A DNA stretch of 64,000 nt from Pseudohongiella sp. (GTDB lineage: Bacteria; Pseudomonadota; Gammaproteobacteria; Pseudomonadales; Pseudohongiellaceae). Where the stretch lies: NCBI GenBank assembly GCA_013204155.1, contig JABMOK010000186.1, positions 16,210-80,209 on the forward strand, given 5' to 3'. Shown here one piece after another: positions 19,499-32,090 of this stretch. The notes under the pieces are model-generated. The model was not told the DNA's origin and did no database searches. It saw only the letters and a program-made list of their open reading frames with translations. The translations under genes were made by a program, and so were the position numbers. Each line of letters starts with the position of its first letter. Positions within the stretch are counted from its first letter, which is position 1.

Positions 19499-20290
19499 AT
19501 GTCATTCAGTATTAGCGAATTATTTTCGGTCGCGGGAAAGACGGCTATCGTCACTGGTGGCTCCAGGGGCATAGGTAAGATGATTGCCCAGGGCTATGTT
19601 GAAAATGGCGTGAAGACCTATATCACGGCCCGCAAGGCAGAAGCCTGCGCAGCGACGGCGGCAGAACTGTCTGCAAAGGGCACTTGTATCGCGCTGCCTG
19701 CCGACCTCTCCAGCGACGAGGGGCGCAGGGCGTTCGTCGATCAAATAAAGCAGCGAGAAAGCAAGATCGATATTCTGGTTAATAATGCGGGTGCCGCTTG
19801 GGGCGCGTCATTTGAGGAATATCCTGATGAGGGTTATGACAAGGTGATGGATATCAATGTGCGGGCTATTTTCATGTTGACGCGCGATCTAATGCCTTTG
19901 CTAACGGCGGGCGCTACAATGGAAAATCCCAGTCGGGTGATCAATATAGGTTCCATCGACGGCTTGCGTGTTTCCACTAGCGATAATTTTGCTTACGGGG
20001 CCAGCAAGGCGGCAGTGCATTTTCTTACCAAAAACCTCGCGCTGCGTTTGGCGCCGAAGGGTTTGACGGTAAATGCGATTGCGCCTGGCGCTTTCGAGAG
20101 CAAGATGATGGCGGCGACATTAGACAAATTTCAGGACAAGATCGAGCGGGAAAATCCTCTGGGCAGAATTGGTTGTGCTGAGGACATGGCGGGTCTCGCC
20201 TTATATCTGGCCTCGAATGCGAGCAAATATATGACCGGCCAGGTAATCGCCCTCGATGGGGGTCGTCATCTTGGCGCACGGGTAGACTAA
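19499..20290 (+). CDS. SDR family oxidoreductase
   Basis: AIVTGGSRGIGKMIA...NNAGAAWG...YGASKAAV. Confidence 0.92.
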   Translation: MSFSISELFSVAGKTAIVTGGSRGIGKMIAQGYVENGVKTYITARKAEACAATAAELSAKGTCIALPADLSSDEGRRAFVDQIKQRESKIDILVNNAGAAWGASFEEYPDEGYDKVMDINVRAIFMLTRDLMPLLTAGATMENPSRVINIGSIDGLRVSTSDNFAYGASKAAVHFLTKNLALRLAPKGLTVNAIAPGAFESKMMAATLDKFQDKIERENPLGRIGCAEDMAGLALYLASNASKYMTGQVIALDGGRHLGARVD

Positions 20291-20414
20291 TACCCCTGTT
20301 GAGCGCTTAATCCACGGCGATAATCTGTCCCACTGTCGCCAAAACCTTTCAATTTCGCGCTCTTCGGTGGTACTTTTAGTGTTCTAAAAATAAAACACCC
20401 TTGAAGAGGAATCA

Positions 20415-21071
20415 GTGAATACACACAAGCTGCCTAAATCCACTATTATCTGCGTCGCCTTTGTAAGTGGTTTCTGCATAATGACCATAGAGATGCTCGG
20501 CGCTCGTATTATGGCGCCTTATTTTGGTGGCAGTCTTTCTGTGTGGGGCAGCATCATCACTGTCTTTATGCTGGCACTGTCGCTCGGCTACCTAATAGGT
20601 GGCAGGCTTTCCACGCGCAATCCAAACCCGGTAACTTTTGCCATGTTCTTTATTGGTGCTGCTGTTTTTTCCCTGCCCATTATCCTGTTTGCCGATTCCA
20701 TCATGAAGCCCATTTTCATGGCTATTGAGGATCCCCGTTATGGGTCTTTGTTGGCCTCGCTCTTCATCTACTTGATACCTACCAGTATTCTAGGAATGAT
20801 TTCACCCTATTCGATACGGTTGTTAGTGGACAGATCTGAGCACAGTGGGCATATGGCGGGTTTGCTGTTCTTCATATCAACACTTGGCAGTGCTGCAGGA
20901 ACCTTGGGCACCAGCTTCTATTTTGTACTCTGGTTTGAAGTGAATCAGATTCTCTGGGGATCGATTGTCGCCTTGATTTCAGCGGGCTGTTTTATATTGC
21001 TGCTTAACTATTTGTTTAACCGAGATGGAGTCATTACTCCCCAGGCTCAGCGCTATGAAAAGCAAATTTAA
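20415..21071 (+). CDS. Membrane (MFS-like) half of a spermidine-synthase-type protein
   Basis: VSGFCIMTIEMLGARIMAPYFGGSLSVWGSIITVFMLALSLGYLIGGRLS as in fused MFS/spermidine synthases; ends before the catalytic domain. Confidence 0.75.
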   Translation: MNTHKLPKSTIICVAFVSGFCIMTIEMLGARIMAPYFGGSLSVWGSIITVFMLALSLGYLIGGRLSTRNPNPVTFAMFFIGAAVFSLPIILFADSIMKPIFMAIEDPRYGSLLASLFIYLIPTSILGMISPYSIRLLVDRSEHSGHMAGLLFFISTLGSAAGTLGTSFYFVLWFEVNQILWGSIVALISAGCFILLLNYLFNRDGVITPQAQRYEKQI

Positions 21072-21975
21072 TTTTTTACAATTTTTGACCCGGCAGGAGG
21101 TAAAAATTCTGCCCTTATTGCTTGCGTTCATGTGTTTGCCGGCAGTAGCCGAGACCATCCACGAAGAAAAATCCTTGTATCGGGATATTGTCGTTGATCA
21201 GACTGACGGTCGGCGCTGTCTAATATTTAATGTATTTCGTGGCGACCGAAATCAATCCTGTGTGGATGTGGATGATCGCGAGATGTTGGTATTCACCTAT
21301 ACTCGCATGAGTTTTGCGGGTTTATTGTTAATGCCTGAACCAAAAAAAATTCTGATCGCCGGCCTGGGTGGAGGCACAATTCCAACTACTTTCCATGATT
21401 TATTTCCCGATGCCGAGATCGATATTGTTGAAATCGATCAAGCAGTTGTCAATGTTGCGAAAGATTATTTTTTCTTCGAAGAAAATGAAAACATGAAGGT
21501 AAGTGTTAATGATGCCAGAGTTTTTATCAAACGCGCGGGTATCAGCGGGAAAAAATACGATTACATCATTCTCGATGCCTTCGGCGGAGACTATATTCCG
21601 GAACATTTGTTAACGCTGGAATTTCTGCAAGAAGTCAAACAAATCATGTCGCCAGAGGCGGTACTTGTCGCCAATACGTTTTCTACCAGTAAATTTTACG
21701 ATCATGAGTCGGTGACCTATCAGCGAGCATTCAATGAATTTTTCAACTTCAAATTGCCGACCTCCGGGAATCGAATTATTCTTGCTCAATTGCACCCGCT
21801 TCCACCGCGGGGTGTGCTGATTACCGAGGCACAGCGTATAGTAGAAAATCTGAAGAAGTACGGTGTCCCATTGCTTGAATATCCCAATCGGCTTTCGACG
21901 CGTGTGGATTGGGATATGAGTAGACGCGCCTTAACCGATCAATATGCTCCGGCGAATTTGTTGAAAGAGAACTAG
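21055..21975 (+). CDS. Spermidine synthase-like (soluble methyltransferase-fold) protein
   Basis: ILIAGLGGGTIPTTFHDLFPDAEIDIVEIDQAVVNVAKDYF...YDYIILDAFGGDYIPEHLLT; ORF track start 21025. Confidence 0.8.
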   Translation: MKSKFNFLQFLTRQEVKILPLLLAFMCLPAVAETIHEEKSLYRDIVVDQTDGRRCLIFNVFRGDRNQSCVDVDDREMLVFTYTRMSFAGLLLMPEPKKILIAGLGGGTIPTTFHDLFPDAEIDIVEIDQAVVNVAKDYFFFEENENMKVSVNDARVFIKRAGISGKKYDYIILDAFGGDYIPEHLLTLEFLQEVKQIMSPEAVLVANTFSTSKFYDHESVTYQRAFNEFFNFKLPTSGNRIILAQLHPLPPRGVLITEAQRIVENLKKYGVPLLEYPNRLSTRVDWDMSRRALTDQYAPANLLKEN

Positions 21976-22015
21976 CGGGGTGTCCTGCATAGTTAAGTAG
22001 CCCTCGGCTCTTACA

Positions 22016-22080
22016 CTAATTCCTGCGTCCTACTAATTCCTGCACCCTACTAATTCCTGCGCCCTACTAATTCCTGCGCC

Positions 22081-22083
<3 letters not shown>
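22016..22083. repeat. Tandem repeat, 17 bp x 4 (ctaattcctgcgcccta), contains the stop codon of the next gene
   Basis: Four near-perfect units; the TAG of 22081..24114 lies in the last one. Confidence 0.92.
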
Positions 22084-24935
<2,852 letters not shown>

Positions 24936-25156
24936 GTAATGCTCCTCCGAGCGTGGAATACGGGTCAAAAGGTCTTTAACGTAGAATCGAGGCGAAATTG
25001 TGCCATCAATCGTGGCTCTACACAATTTGTGATTTCTGACTTTATGGTTTATTTTGTTGACTGGCTAGCTAACATGAGCGAGTTTGCCGAGGTGTGACCG
25101 TAGTTAGCGGCTTCCAGGCCGATTTTGGGTCTTCGAATTTCCGAACTCCCGGACTA

Positions 25157-25170
25157 TTGATATAGATTAA
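25157..25170 (+). promoter_or_regulatory. FNR/Anr box with well-spaced -10
   Basis: TTGATatagATTAA (one mismatch from TTGATnnnnATCAA); TACAAT at 25193-25198 fits a class II FNR promoter. Confidence 0.7.
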
Positions 25171-25237
25171 GTTAAGATTTTTCCCGGAAATCTACAATTA
25201 CAGAAACTTTTAAGCAAACCCAGAGGCATTTAGAGTC

Positions 25238-26146
25238 ATGTTAGAACTAAGCAGGATACTGGTGATAATAGAGCCGGGAGCCGATTCTCAGCCGGCCCTC
25301 GATAAGGCTGTGCAGTTGGCCAAGTACGCCGAGTCTGAGCTGGAATTGATAATTTCCGACTTCAACGCCTATCTGGAGGATGGTTATTACTTCGACCCGG
25401 TACAAGCGCAGAAAATGCGCTATGAGCATGGCGAGCAGCATATCAAGGAGTTGGAAGCGATGGCGGCTCCATTGCGGGAGCAAGGACTTGAGGTGACCGT
25501 GAGCACCGCCTGGGGTAATCCTCCCTATGAAGAAATCGTTACTCGCGTGAAGGATAGCAAGCCTTCTCTGGTCATTAAAAGCACTCAACACCATAACAAA
25601 CTGGCCAGAATGGCATTAGCTAACGAGGATTGGGAATTGGTACGCTACTGTCCGGCACCTTTGTTGCTGGTGAAGAGTCAGCACTGGTCAACCAAGCCGA
25701 TATTTCTTGCCGCCGTTGACCCGGATCATGTGAATGACAAGCCGGCGGCGCTGGATAATAAGATCATTGCCAGTGCGGCTGCCATGGCCTCCATTTCCAC
25801 AGGTGAGGTGCATCTGTTTCACTCAGCCTGGATGCCACCGCTGGCCGGCGTCTACAAACTTCTCGCAGATGCCGAGCAGGAAGATCGCAAGTTAAACGAT
25901 TTAGCCAAGCTTAATCAAATTAGTGAAAACGCCTGTCACTGGAGCGACAAGGACATCGTGCATGCCCTGCCTGCAACAGCAGAGGCGTTGAATGCCAGCG
26001 TGGTAGTAATCGGAGCGGTATCACGCTCGAGACTCGACCGGGTGTTAATCGGGAATACGGCCGAGAAGGTTCTGGATCGACTGGAATGTGATGTGCTGGT
26101 GATCAAGCCAGACGGGGCCCCTGTTATGAATACGGTTTTGCTGTAG
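25238..26146 (+). CDS. Tandem-domain universal stress protein (UspE-like)
   Basis: Two Usp domains; VVIGAVSRSRLDRVLIGNTAEKVLDRLECDVLVIKP. Confidence 0.9.
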   Translation: MLELSRILVIIEPGADSQPALDKAVQLAKYAESELELIISDFNAYLEDGYYFDPVQAQKMRYEHGEQHIKELEAMAAPLREQGLEVTVSTAWGNPPYEEIVTRVKDSKPSLVIKSTQHHNKLARMALANEDWELVRYCPAPLLLVKSQHWSTKPIFLAAVDPDHVNDKPAALDNKIIASAAAMASISTGEVHLFHSAWMPPLAGVYKLLADAEQEDRKLNDLAKLNQISENACHWSDKDIVHALPATAEALNASVVVIGAVSRSRLDRVLIGNTAEKVLDRLECDVLVIKPDGAPVMNTVLL

Positions 26147-26222
26147 CCAATATTAGCTCGCTCAAACAGTTGCTCTCTCAAACAGGTGAAAGAGCAACTG
26201 ATGGCGGGTCTATTTCAGCTTG

Positions 26223-26477
26223 TTAGATCAGCTTATTATAAACAGTGGCAATCAGCGCTCCGCTTAGGCCGGCGATAATTGACCAGGCGAAAAGCCCGGT
26301 AACAACGCCTGCGGAAGTCATATGCCAGTCCATGGTTGAAAAATCGCCGTGAACCATATGACCGCTCATTCCCATCATTAACGATGGCTGGATCCAAACC
26401 AATACGCTGCACAGCAACCAAATCAGCGCAAAACCAATAGCCGTTGCGGTTCCAAATTTGATGGCATTCAATTTCAT
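26223..26477 (-). CDS. Small membrane protein (DUF5676-like)
   Basis: 84 aa, two TM helices, MKLNAIKFGTATAIGFALIWLLCSVLVW. Confidence 0.6.
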   Translation of the reverse strand: MKLNAIKFGTATAIGFALIWLLCSVLVWIQPSLMMGMSGHMVHGDFSTMDWHMTSAGVVTGLFAWSIIAGLSGALIATVYNKLI

Positions 26478-26557
26478 TTCAGCACCTGCCTGTATTTTGA
26501 TTAGCTTGAGTGAAAACTGCTCACCGAGTTCAGGCGAGCAATCGGTGAATATTCGCC

Positions 26558-26992
26558 TTAATCTGATCCCACATGTACCGTCAATACATCGCAGGTAGCG
26601 CCATGTAAAACTTTAATGGCGGTAGAACCGAGCAATATTTTCCATCCTGAATGTCCGTGACTACCCATTACAATCGCGTCGGCAGCAATTTCGCTGGCCA
26701 TGCTACGAATTTCCGACGCCGGGGCGCCCAGCAGAGTGTGCACCCGGTCGCTGCTTATTCCCATATCTTTACCAATCTTTTCCAGACGTTGTTCTGCCAT
26801 ATTAATGGCTTCCTGCTGGAGTTCATTAATATTTACGGCGTAAATATCCATGCTATAGGCGGCAGCTACTGGTTCCACAACATGCACGAGGGTTAATTTG
26901 CCGGCATCATTGCCCGCCATTCGAACCGCTGTATCGATAATTTTCTGTGCATCCTTGGAAAGATCGACCGCTACAAGAATCTTGTTGTACAT
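26558..26992 (-). CDS. Universal stress protein, single domain
   Basis: MYNKILVAVDLSKDAQKII...IVMGSHGHSGWKILLGSTAIKVLHGATCDVLTV. Confidence 0.92.
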   Translation of the reverse strand: MYNKILVAVDLSKDAQKIIDTAVRMAGNDAGKLTLVHVVEPVAAAYSMDIYAVNINELQQEAINMAEQRLEKIGKDMGISSDRVHTLLGAPASEIRSMASEIAADAIVMGSHGHSGWKILLGSTAIKVLHGATCDVLTVHVGSD

Positions 26993-27096
26993 GGTGTGCG
27001 CCTCTGTTGTTGATTGTTGGTTAGTCGATGATCAAGAGCCAGTCTGGAATTGACCAAACCCTGCATTCATTGGAACTGGTATCTTAGATTGAGCGC

Positions 27097-27110
27097 TTGA
27101 CCTAAATCAA
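27097..27110 (-). promoter_or_regulatory. FNR/Anr box upstream of usp (26992)
   Basis: TTGACctaaATCAA, 105 bp upstream of the usp start. Confidence 0.65.
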
Positions 27111-27134
27111 GGGCGCGCCGGGTTTTCGGGCAAC

Positions 27135-27199
27135 TTTAATGATCATATTTAATGATCATATTTAATGATTATATTTAATGATTATATTTAATGATTATA
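27135..27199. repeat. Tandem repeat, 13 bp x 5 (tttaatgattata), contains the stop codon of cls
   Basis: tttaatgatcata x2, tttaatgattata x3; TAA of 27195..28598 falls in the last unit. Confidence 0.92.
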
Positions 27200-28598
27200 G
27201 ATACGGGGTCAATAACCAGGCTAAAGCATCCCGAACTCTCACCCACGCTGGTCTGGAGAGCAATTTATTTTCATCGACTTGCACCGAAGTGCGAAGTCTT
27301 GTCGCGAAATAATTGGAAATAGCCTGATTAAATTCCTCGCTAAATATTTCTACTCCGAGCTCGAAGTTTAATCGCAGGCTGCGCGGATCAAGATTCGCAG
27401 AGCCTACCAGGGCATAGTTGTTGTCGATAACAATCGCCTTGGTGTGAATGAAGGGCGCAGGTAGCGAGTAAATACGGAGCCCCTTGGTGAGGAGGTAGTG
27501 AAGATTGTGCTGCGCTGCCCAGTGAGCCAGATAAATATTGGTTCGCTCAGGAAGCAATATTCTTACATCGACGCCCCTGAGCCTCGCGCCTATCAGAGCG
27601 CCAATCAAGTCAAGGCCCGGCAAGAAGTAAGGGGTCATTATCCAGATACGTGTTTTTGCCGATGAAAGGACCCCTACCAATAATTCGTTGAGCTTATCTA
27701 AATCTTCATTCGGACCATCGAGGATAAGGCGAGCCCATACTCGAGACTCGGTTTTATTGGTGTTGCTAGGGGTGAAGGAAGATTTTTCAGTGACGCCTGA
27801 ACAATAATTCCAGTCCTTTAAAAATGCGCGTTCAAAATCATCGACGATTTTTCCTGTCAAACGAAAATGTAAATCCATGGTTGGAATTGGGTTTTCGGCC
27901 TGTTCAAGCAGATGCCGATCGGCGATATTTTGTCCGCCGGTGAATGCACTATTCCCGTCCACCAATAAGATCTTGCGATGATTCCGCATATTGGTGTTCA
28001 GCGCCGGGGGAATCAGTTTAATTGGATTGAAAAGCTTAAAGTTGAGCTTGTTCTTACCCAACTTCTTGCCGATACGGGGAGGATAAGCGATCTCACCCAA
28101 GCCATCGATAATTATTCGCACATCAACGCCCCGCTCCTGCGCTCTGCGAAGTGCCTTAACAAATTGATCGCCAGTATTATCGTTCTGAAACAAATAGGTC
28201 GACAGGTATACCCGCTTACTGGCTTGGTCAATGTCTTTTAACATGGCCGGGTAGAGTGCTTCGCCATTTTCCAGAAGCTGAATGTCGGAGCAGGAGCGCA
28301 GTCCCAGGCCTGTCAACGTTTCGCCCACCAATGACAGCGGTCGGAAGTGAGTGCCGATGGGCTCGTCAATAGTCGGAGAATCGTCTGCCTGGGTCTTTGC
28401 CAGGTATGAACGCTGCGCTCTGGCGGCGACCCGGTTTATTCCAAATAACAAGTAGATAAGGGGGCCGAGTAAAGGCAGTATCAGGCAGAAAATGACCCAG
28501 GCCAGAGCGGAGTTTGAGTCTCGCTTGTGCAGAAGAGCATGCTGGGCGGCGGCAAGAGAAATTACGCCAAGAATAAGGCTAATGGTCAATGCGAACAT
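27195..28598 (-). CDS. cls: Cardiolipin synthase
   Basis: Two HKD motifs: NHRKILLVDGNSAFTGGQNIAD and HTKAIVIDNNYALVGSANLDPRS. Confidence 0.9.
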   Translation of the reverse strand: MFALTISLILGVISLAAAQHALLHKRDSNSALAWVIFCLILPLLGPLIYLLFGINRVAARAQRSYLAKTQADDSPTIDEPIGTHFRPLSLVGETLTGLGLRSCSDIQLLENGEALYPAMLKDIDQASKRVYLSTYLFQNDNTGDQFVKALRRAQERGVDVRIIIDGLGEIAYPPRIGKKLGKNKLNFKLFNPIKLIPPALNTNMRNHRKILLVDGNSAFTGGQNIADRHLLEQAENPIPTMDLHFRLTGKIVDDFERAFLKDWNYCSGVTEKSSFTPSNTNKTESRVWARLILDGPNEDLDKLNELLVGVLSSAKTRIWIMTPYFLPGLDLIGALIGARLRGVDVRILLPERTNIYLAHWAAQHNLHYLLTKGLRIYSLPAPFIHTKAIVIDNNYALVGSANLDPRSLRLNFELGVEIFSEEFNQAISNYFATRLRTSVQVDENKLLSRPAWVRVRDALAWLLTPYL

Positions 28599-28650
28599 GA
28601 TGCTTCCTGTGTGCTCTTGCTAGTCGCTATTTGATGGCCTGCCGATCGAG

Positions 28651-29400
28651 CTATTGAGCGATCTGCTGTTTAAGTTGCAATTCTGCTACGATGGCGCAGT
28701 GATCCGAGATAGACCGCCAGCTAGAATGATCCATTATTTCTACATGGTTTACATTAAAGCCCCGCAGATAGATTCTGTCCATCGTCAGGCAAGGCAGAAA
28801 CGCGGGAAAGGTTTTTGCCAACTTGTTTTGATATTGCATACTAGCCTCTTCGAGTCCCGTCTCCTGTATCAGCTGCGCGTGTGAAGTCCCGCGCCAGTCA
28901 TTAAAATCGCCCGCGAGTATGAGAGGGGCCGAGTCAGGAATATCGCTGTTGATGTGGCTTATCAGCTGCACGATCTGTTGTTTACGTTCTTTTTCGAATA
29001 AGCCGAAGTGTACACAGAGTAGATGAACATTGTTTTCCAGAACTCCATGCAGTATTCCGCGCTGAGAAAAGCTTAAGGTTGACACATCCAGATTATTCCA
29101 GGAGGCGAAGGGCAGTTCACTCAAAATAGCATTGCCATGGTGGCCATGCTGATAGATTGCATTCTTCCCATAGGCGAAGTGGTCCCATACAGAATCGGCC
29201 AGGTATTCAAACTGGTTTTTATCTGGCCAATCGGAGATAGACTCTCGATGGATTTCATTTTCTCCGGTAACTTCTTGTAAGAACACAATATTACTGCCGG
29301 TTTCGCGCAGGCGGTGGCGGATTCTTTCCAGAGTAAAACGGCGATTGCCCGCGGAAAAGCCTTTGTGAATATTCAGGGTCAGGACTTTAAAATTGTTCAT
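28651..29400 (-). CDS. Endonuclease/exonuclease/phosphatase family protein
   Basis: KVLTLNIHKG...VFLQEVTGE...LAGDFNDWR...SDHCAIVAEL. Confidence 0.88.
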   Translation of the reverse strand: MNNFKVLTLNIHKGFSAGNRRFTLERIRHRLRETGSNIVFLQEVTGENEIHRESISDWPDKNQFEYLADSVWDHFAYGKNAIYQHGHHGNAILSELPFASWNNLDVSTLSFSQRGILHGVLENNVHLLCVHFGLFEKERKQQIVQLISHINSDIPDSAPLILAGDFNDWRGTSHAQLIQETGLEEASMQYQNKLAKTFPAFLPCLTMDRIYLRGFNVNHVEIMDHSSWRSISDHCAIVAELQLKQQIAQ

Positions 29401-29497
29401 ATTGTTGCGAGTCTGCGAGTCTCTGTTATGCTGTTTAACTAATTTCAGGCTATGATTTCCCTGTGGGCAGGCTCAGGTTCAGCCTGCGGATGAAGCA

Positions 29498-29511
29498 TTG
29501 ACCTGAGTCAA
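29498..29511 (+). promoter_or_regulatory. FNR/Anr box between EEP (minus) and dksA-like (plus)
   Basis: Perfect palindrome TTGACctgaGTCAA. Confidence 0.65.
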
Positions 29512-29590
29512 GATGCCGCAATTTCCGTCAATGTACATTCATCCATATCAACAAAGCTAGAATTCAATGAGATGTTCCGCGAGGCTTAAT

Positions 29591-29926
29591 ATGAACCTGG
29601 AAAACATTATAGAAGAATTAAATACCCGCAAGACAGAGCTGGAGTCTCGGCTTGAGCGGACTCATAAGCATATCTATCAGAAAGACGGGCCGGTTAGTGC
29701 GAATTTCAATGAGCAGGTGAAGGAGACAGAAAATGATAGCCTGGTAATGGCGCTCGATGCTGAGGGCGCCGCAGAGCTCGCTCAGGTACGCAATGCCTTG
29801 CAGCGTATCAGTGACGGGGTCTACCAAAACTGTGCCCATTGTGGTGAATCGATTAGTGGAGACAGGCTTGAGGCTATTCCCTATACAGACAGCTGTATAC
29901 GCTGTGCCAGCCAGAGTAATCCCTGA
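29591..29926 (+). CDS. TraR/DksA-family zinc finger protein
   Basis: VYQNCAHCGESISGDRLEAIPYTDSCIRCA. Confidence 0.88.
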   Translation: MNLENIIEELNTRKTELESRLERTHKHIYQKDGPVSANFNEQVKETENDSLVMALDAEGAAELAQVRNALQRISDGVYQNCAHCGESISGDRLEAIPYTDSCIRCASQSNP

Positions 29927-30035
29927 TCTCTGAATCCCCAGGCAGTAATTCTGTGGTTTGTTATATTGATACCGCCGCTATGCCTTGCCATAATGCACCC
30001 TGGTAAACATTCAGATGGAAGAAGGAACAGCGCGA

Positions 30036-30941
30036 ATGAAGAAAATCGAACGAATCATGGTGGTAATTGACGCAAATGAAGATTTTTCATCTGCGCCGGA
30101 TGGGCTGCCCGTTGAGTTGAGAAAAGCGTTGCGATTTGTGCAGGATAAGCAAGCGGCTGAGATCAAATTAGTCAGTGTGGGCTATGAGAAATACCTCGGC
30201 AGCAGTTTCCATATGATCGCGGTTGACTATGCCGCACTGCAAAAGGAATATTGCGACCGTTTGTCGGCCAGTATGCAGAATTTGGTAGATCAGCTTGCAG
30301 GGCAGGGTTATAACATTAGCAGCGCAGTACGTTGGGCGCACCCACGATATGAAGCTATCGTCAAGGAAGCTGAGGATTTCAAAGCCGACTTATTGATTCA
30401 GCATTGTCGTGCCTACGGCAAGATTGAACATCACCATCTCACTAACGATAGTTGGCAACTGGTTCGTCACTGCCCACTCCCGCTGCTTCTGGTTAAAGAT
30501 AAGGAATGGGGAGATCCTGTGGTGATGATGGCGGCGGTTGACCCATTGCATAGTCATAGTAAGCCGATGCAGTTGGACCGTCAGATTATTGATGCCTCAT
30601 CTTCCATTAGTGGGCAACTGGCCGGCACTTTCCACATTGTGCATGCTTATGCCGAATCGGCCAGGCCATTCGCCCCTGCTGGAACGATTAAAGCAGAGCA
30701 CAGTGCCGCATTTAGCGAGCTCGTCGGCGGGTATAACTTCGATGAGGCGAATCTGCATTTGATTGACGAAACGCCCGTCTATGCCCTGCAGCACTATAGC
30801 GAGAAATTGAATTCAGATATTGTGGTGATGGGAGCAGTTTCCAGATCAAGATTTTCTGAAGCATTGATCGGTAGCACGGCAGAGGAAGTCTTGGATTATG
30901 TCAAGACTGACTTGTTGATTGTGAAACCATCAGCTGAATAG
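30036..30941 (+). CDS. Universal stress protein, tandem domain
   Basis: VVMGAVSRSRFSEALIGSTAEEVLDYVKTDLLIVKP. Confidence 0.9.
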   Translation: MKKIERIMVVIDANEDFSSAPDGLPVELRKALRFVQDKQAAEIKLVSVGYEKYLGSSFHMIAVDYAALQKEYCDRLSASMQNLVDQLAGQGYNISSAVRWAHPRYEAIVKEAEDFKADLLIQHCRAYGKIEHHHLTNDSWQLVRHCPLPLLLVKDKEWGDPVVMMAAVDPLHSHSKPMQLDRQIIDASSSISGQLAGTFHIVHAYAESARPFAPAGTIKAEHSAAFSELVGGYNFDEANLHLIDETPVYALQHYSEKLNSDIVVMGAVSRSRFSEALIGSTAEEVLDYVKTDLLIVKPSAE

Positions 30942-31083
30942 TTTAAGACTCGCAAGCGAAAGACAGGGCTCATCCTTAATGGAGGGTTCTGTCTTTTTGC
31001 GTTCCGGGCCTGTAGTCGATGTTTGTTGTAGGCTGCCTCGTTGTTTTTCTTTGCTTAAAAATCCTTTCTTCTCTAAAAATATT

Positions 31084-31899
31084 TTATTTCATATGCAGTA
31101 AATTGCCACAGAACTTGCAATGGCGCGCATCTAAATCGTGACTCGTGGCCTGACAACTTACACACTCCCGGGAATCATCGGTCGGTTTTTGCGTTTGCCG
31201 CTGCACCTGCTGCATGAGTTCGGCGCCGATAATCCCGGTGGGGACGGCAATAAACGCATAACCGGAAATCATAGCGAGGGCGGCAATGAATTGGCCCAGT
31301 GGAGTCTGTGGGGAGATGTCACCGTAGCCGACGGTGGTGATGGTTACAATGGCCCAATAGATAGATTGTGGAATATTGTTAAAGCCATTTTCCGGCCCCT
31401 CGATGATAAACATCAGAGCGCCGAAAATGATGATTATAGTTAAAATTGAAAACAGGAAGACGAGTATTTTTCGCCGGGCTTGCATAAGCGCCGCGTAAAG
31501 CATGTTGGCCTCGCCCAAATAGCGTAGTAATTTGAGAACTCGAAAGATGCGAAGCACGCGCATGACCCGGATTACAATCAAATACACCGCTGAAGGGAAC
31601 AGGAAGGCAATATAGGTCGGCAGGATTGAGGCCAGGTCAATAATGCCGTAGAAGCTGAAGATATAAGCGCGTTTGTTCGGCGTACTGTACAGTCTCAGTG
31701 CGTACTCAATGGTAAACAGAATGGTAAACAACCATTCCAGTCTGAATAGGAAGGCGCCATATTGTGCGTGGTAAGCAGCGACGGAATCAAACAGGACTGC
31801 CGTCACACTGGAAACAATCATCACCATCAAGATGATATCAAACAATTTTCCCGCGCGAGATTCATAGCCGAAGATCACATCGTAAATAATTTTTCGCAT
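31084..31899 (-). CDS. Voltage-gated-type potassium/ion channel with C-terminal zinc ribbon
   Basis: VIRVMRVLRIFRVLKLLRYL (S4), TITTVGYGDISPQT selectivity filter, CVSCQATSHDLDARHCKFCG. Confidence 0.88.
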   Translation of the reverse strand: MRKIIYDVIFGYESRAGKLFDIILMVMIVSSVTAVLFDSVAAYHAQYGAFLFRLEWLFTILFTIEYALRLYSTPNKRAYIFSFYGIIDLASILPTYIAFLFPSAVYLIVIRVMRVLRIFRVLKLLRYLGEANMLYAALMQARRKILVFLFSILTIIIIFGALMFIIEGPENGFNNIPQSIYWAIVTITTVGYGDISPQTPLGQFIAALAMISGYAFIAVPTGIIGAELMQQVQRQTQKPTDDSRECVSCQATSHDLDARHCKFCGNLLHMK

Positions 31900-32090
31900 A
31901 TTAAACGGCTTTTCCCATTAGTTATTCGTTGAAAGCTTTCTGCCTCCTGGTCTTTATCGCCGTGCCCGGGGTTTTCTCCAGAACTAATGGGGCAGTAGCG
32001 GAAGTCACGGCGGGCATCACGCCGATTATTGTCAAGAGAAATACGAGTCCTGCGTGGCAGCAATTGTCCGGCTGAACCTTGCGAGGTCTG

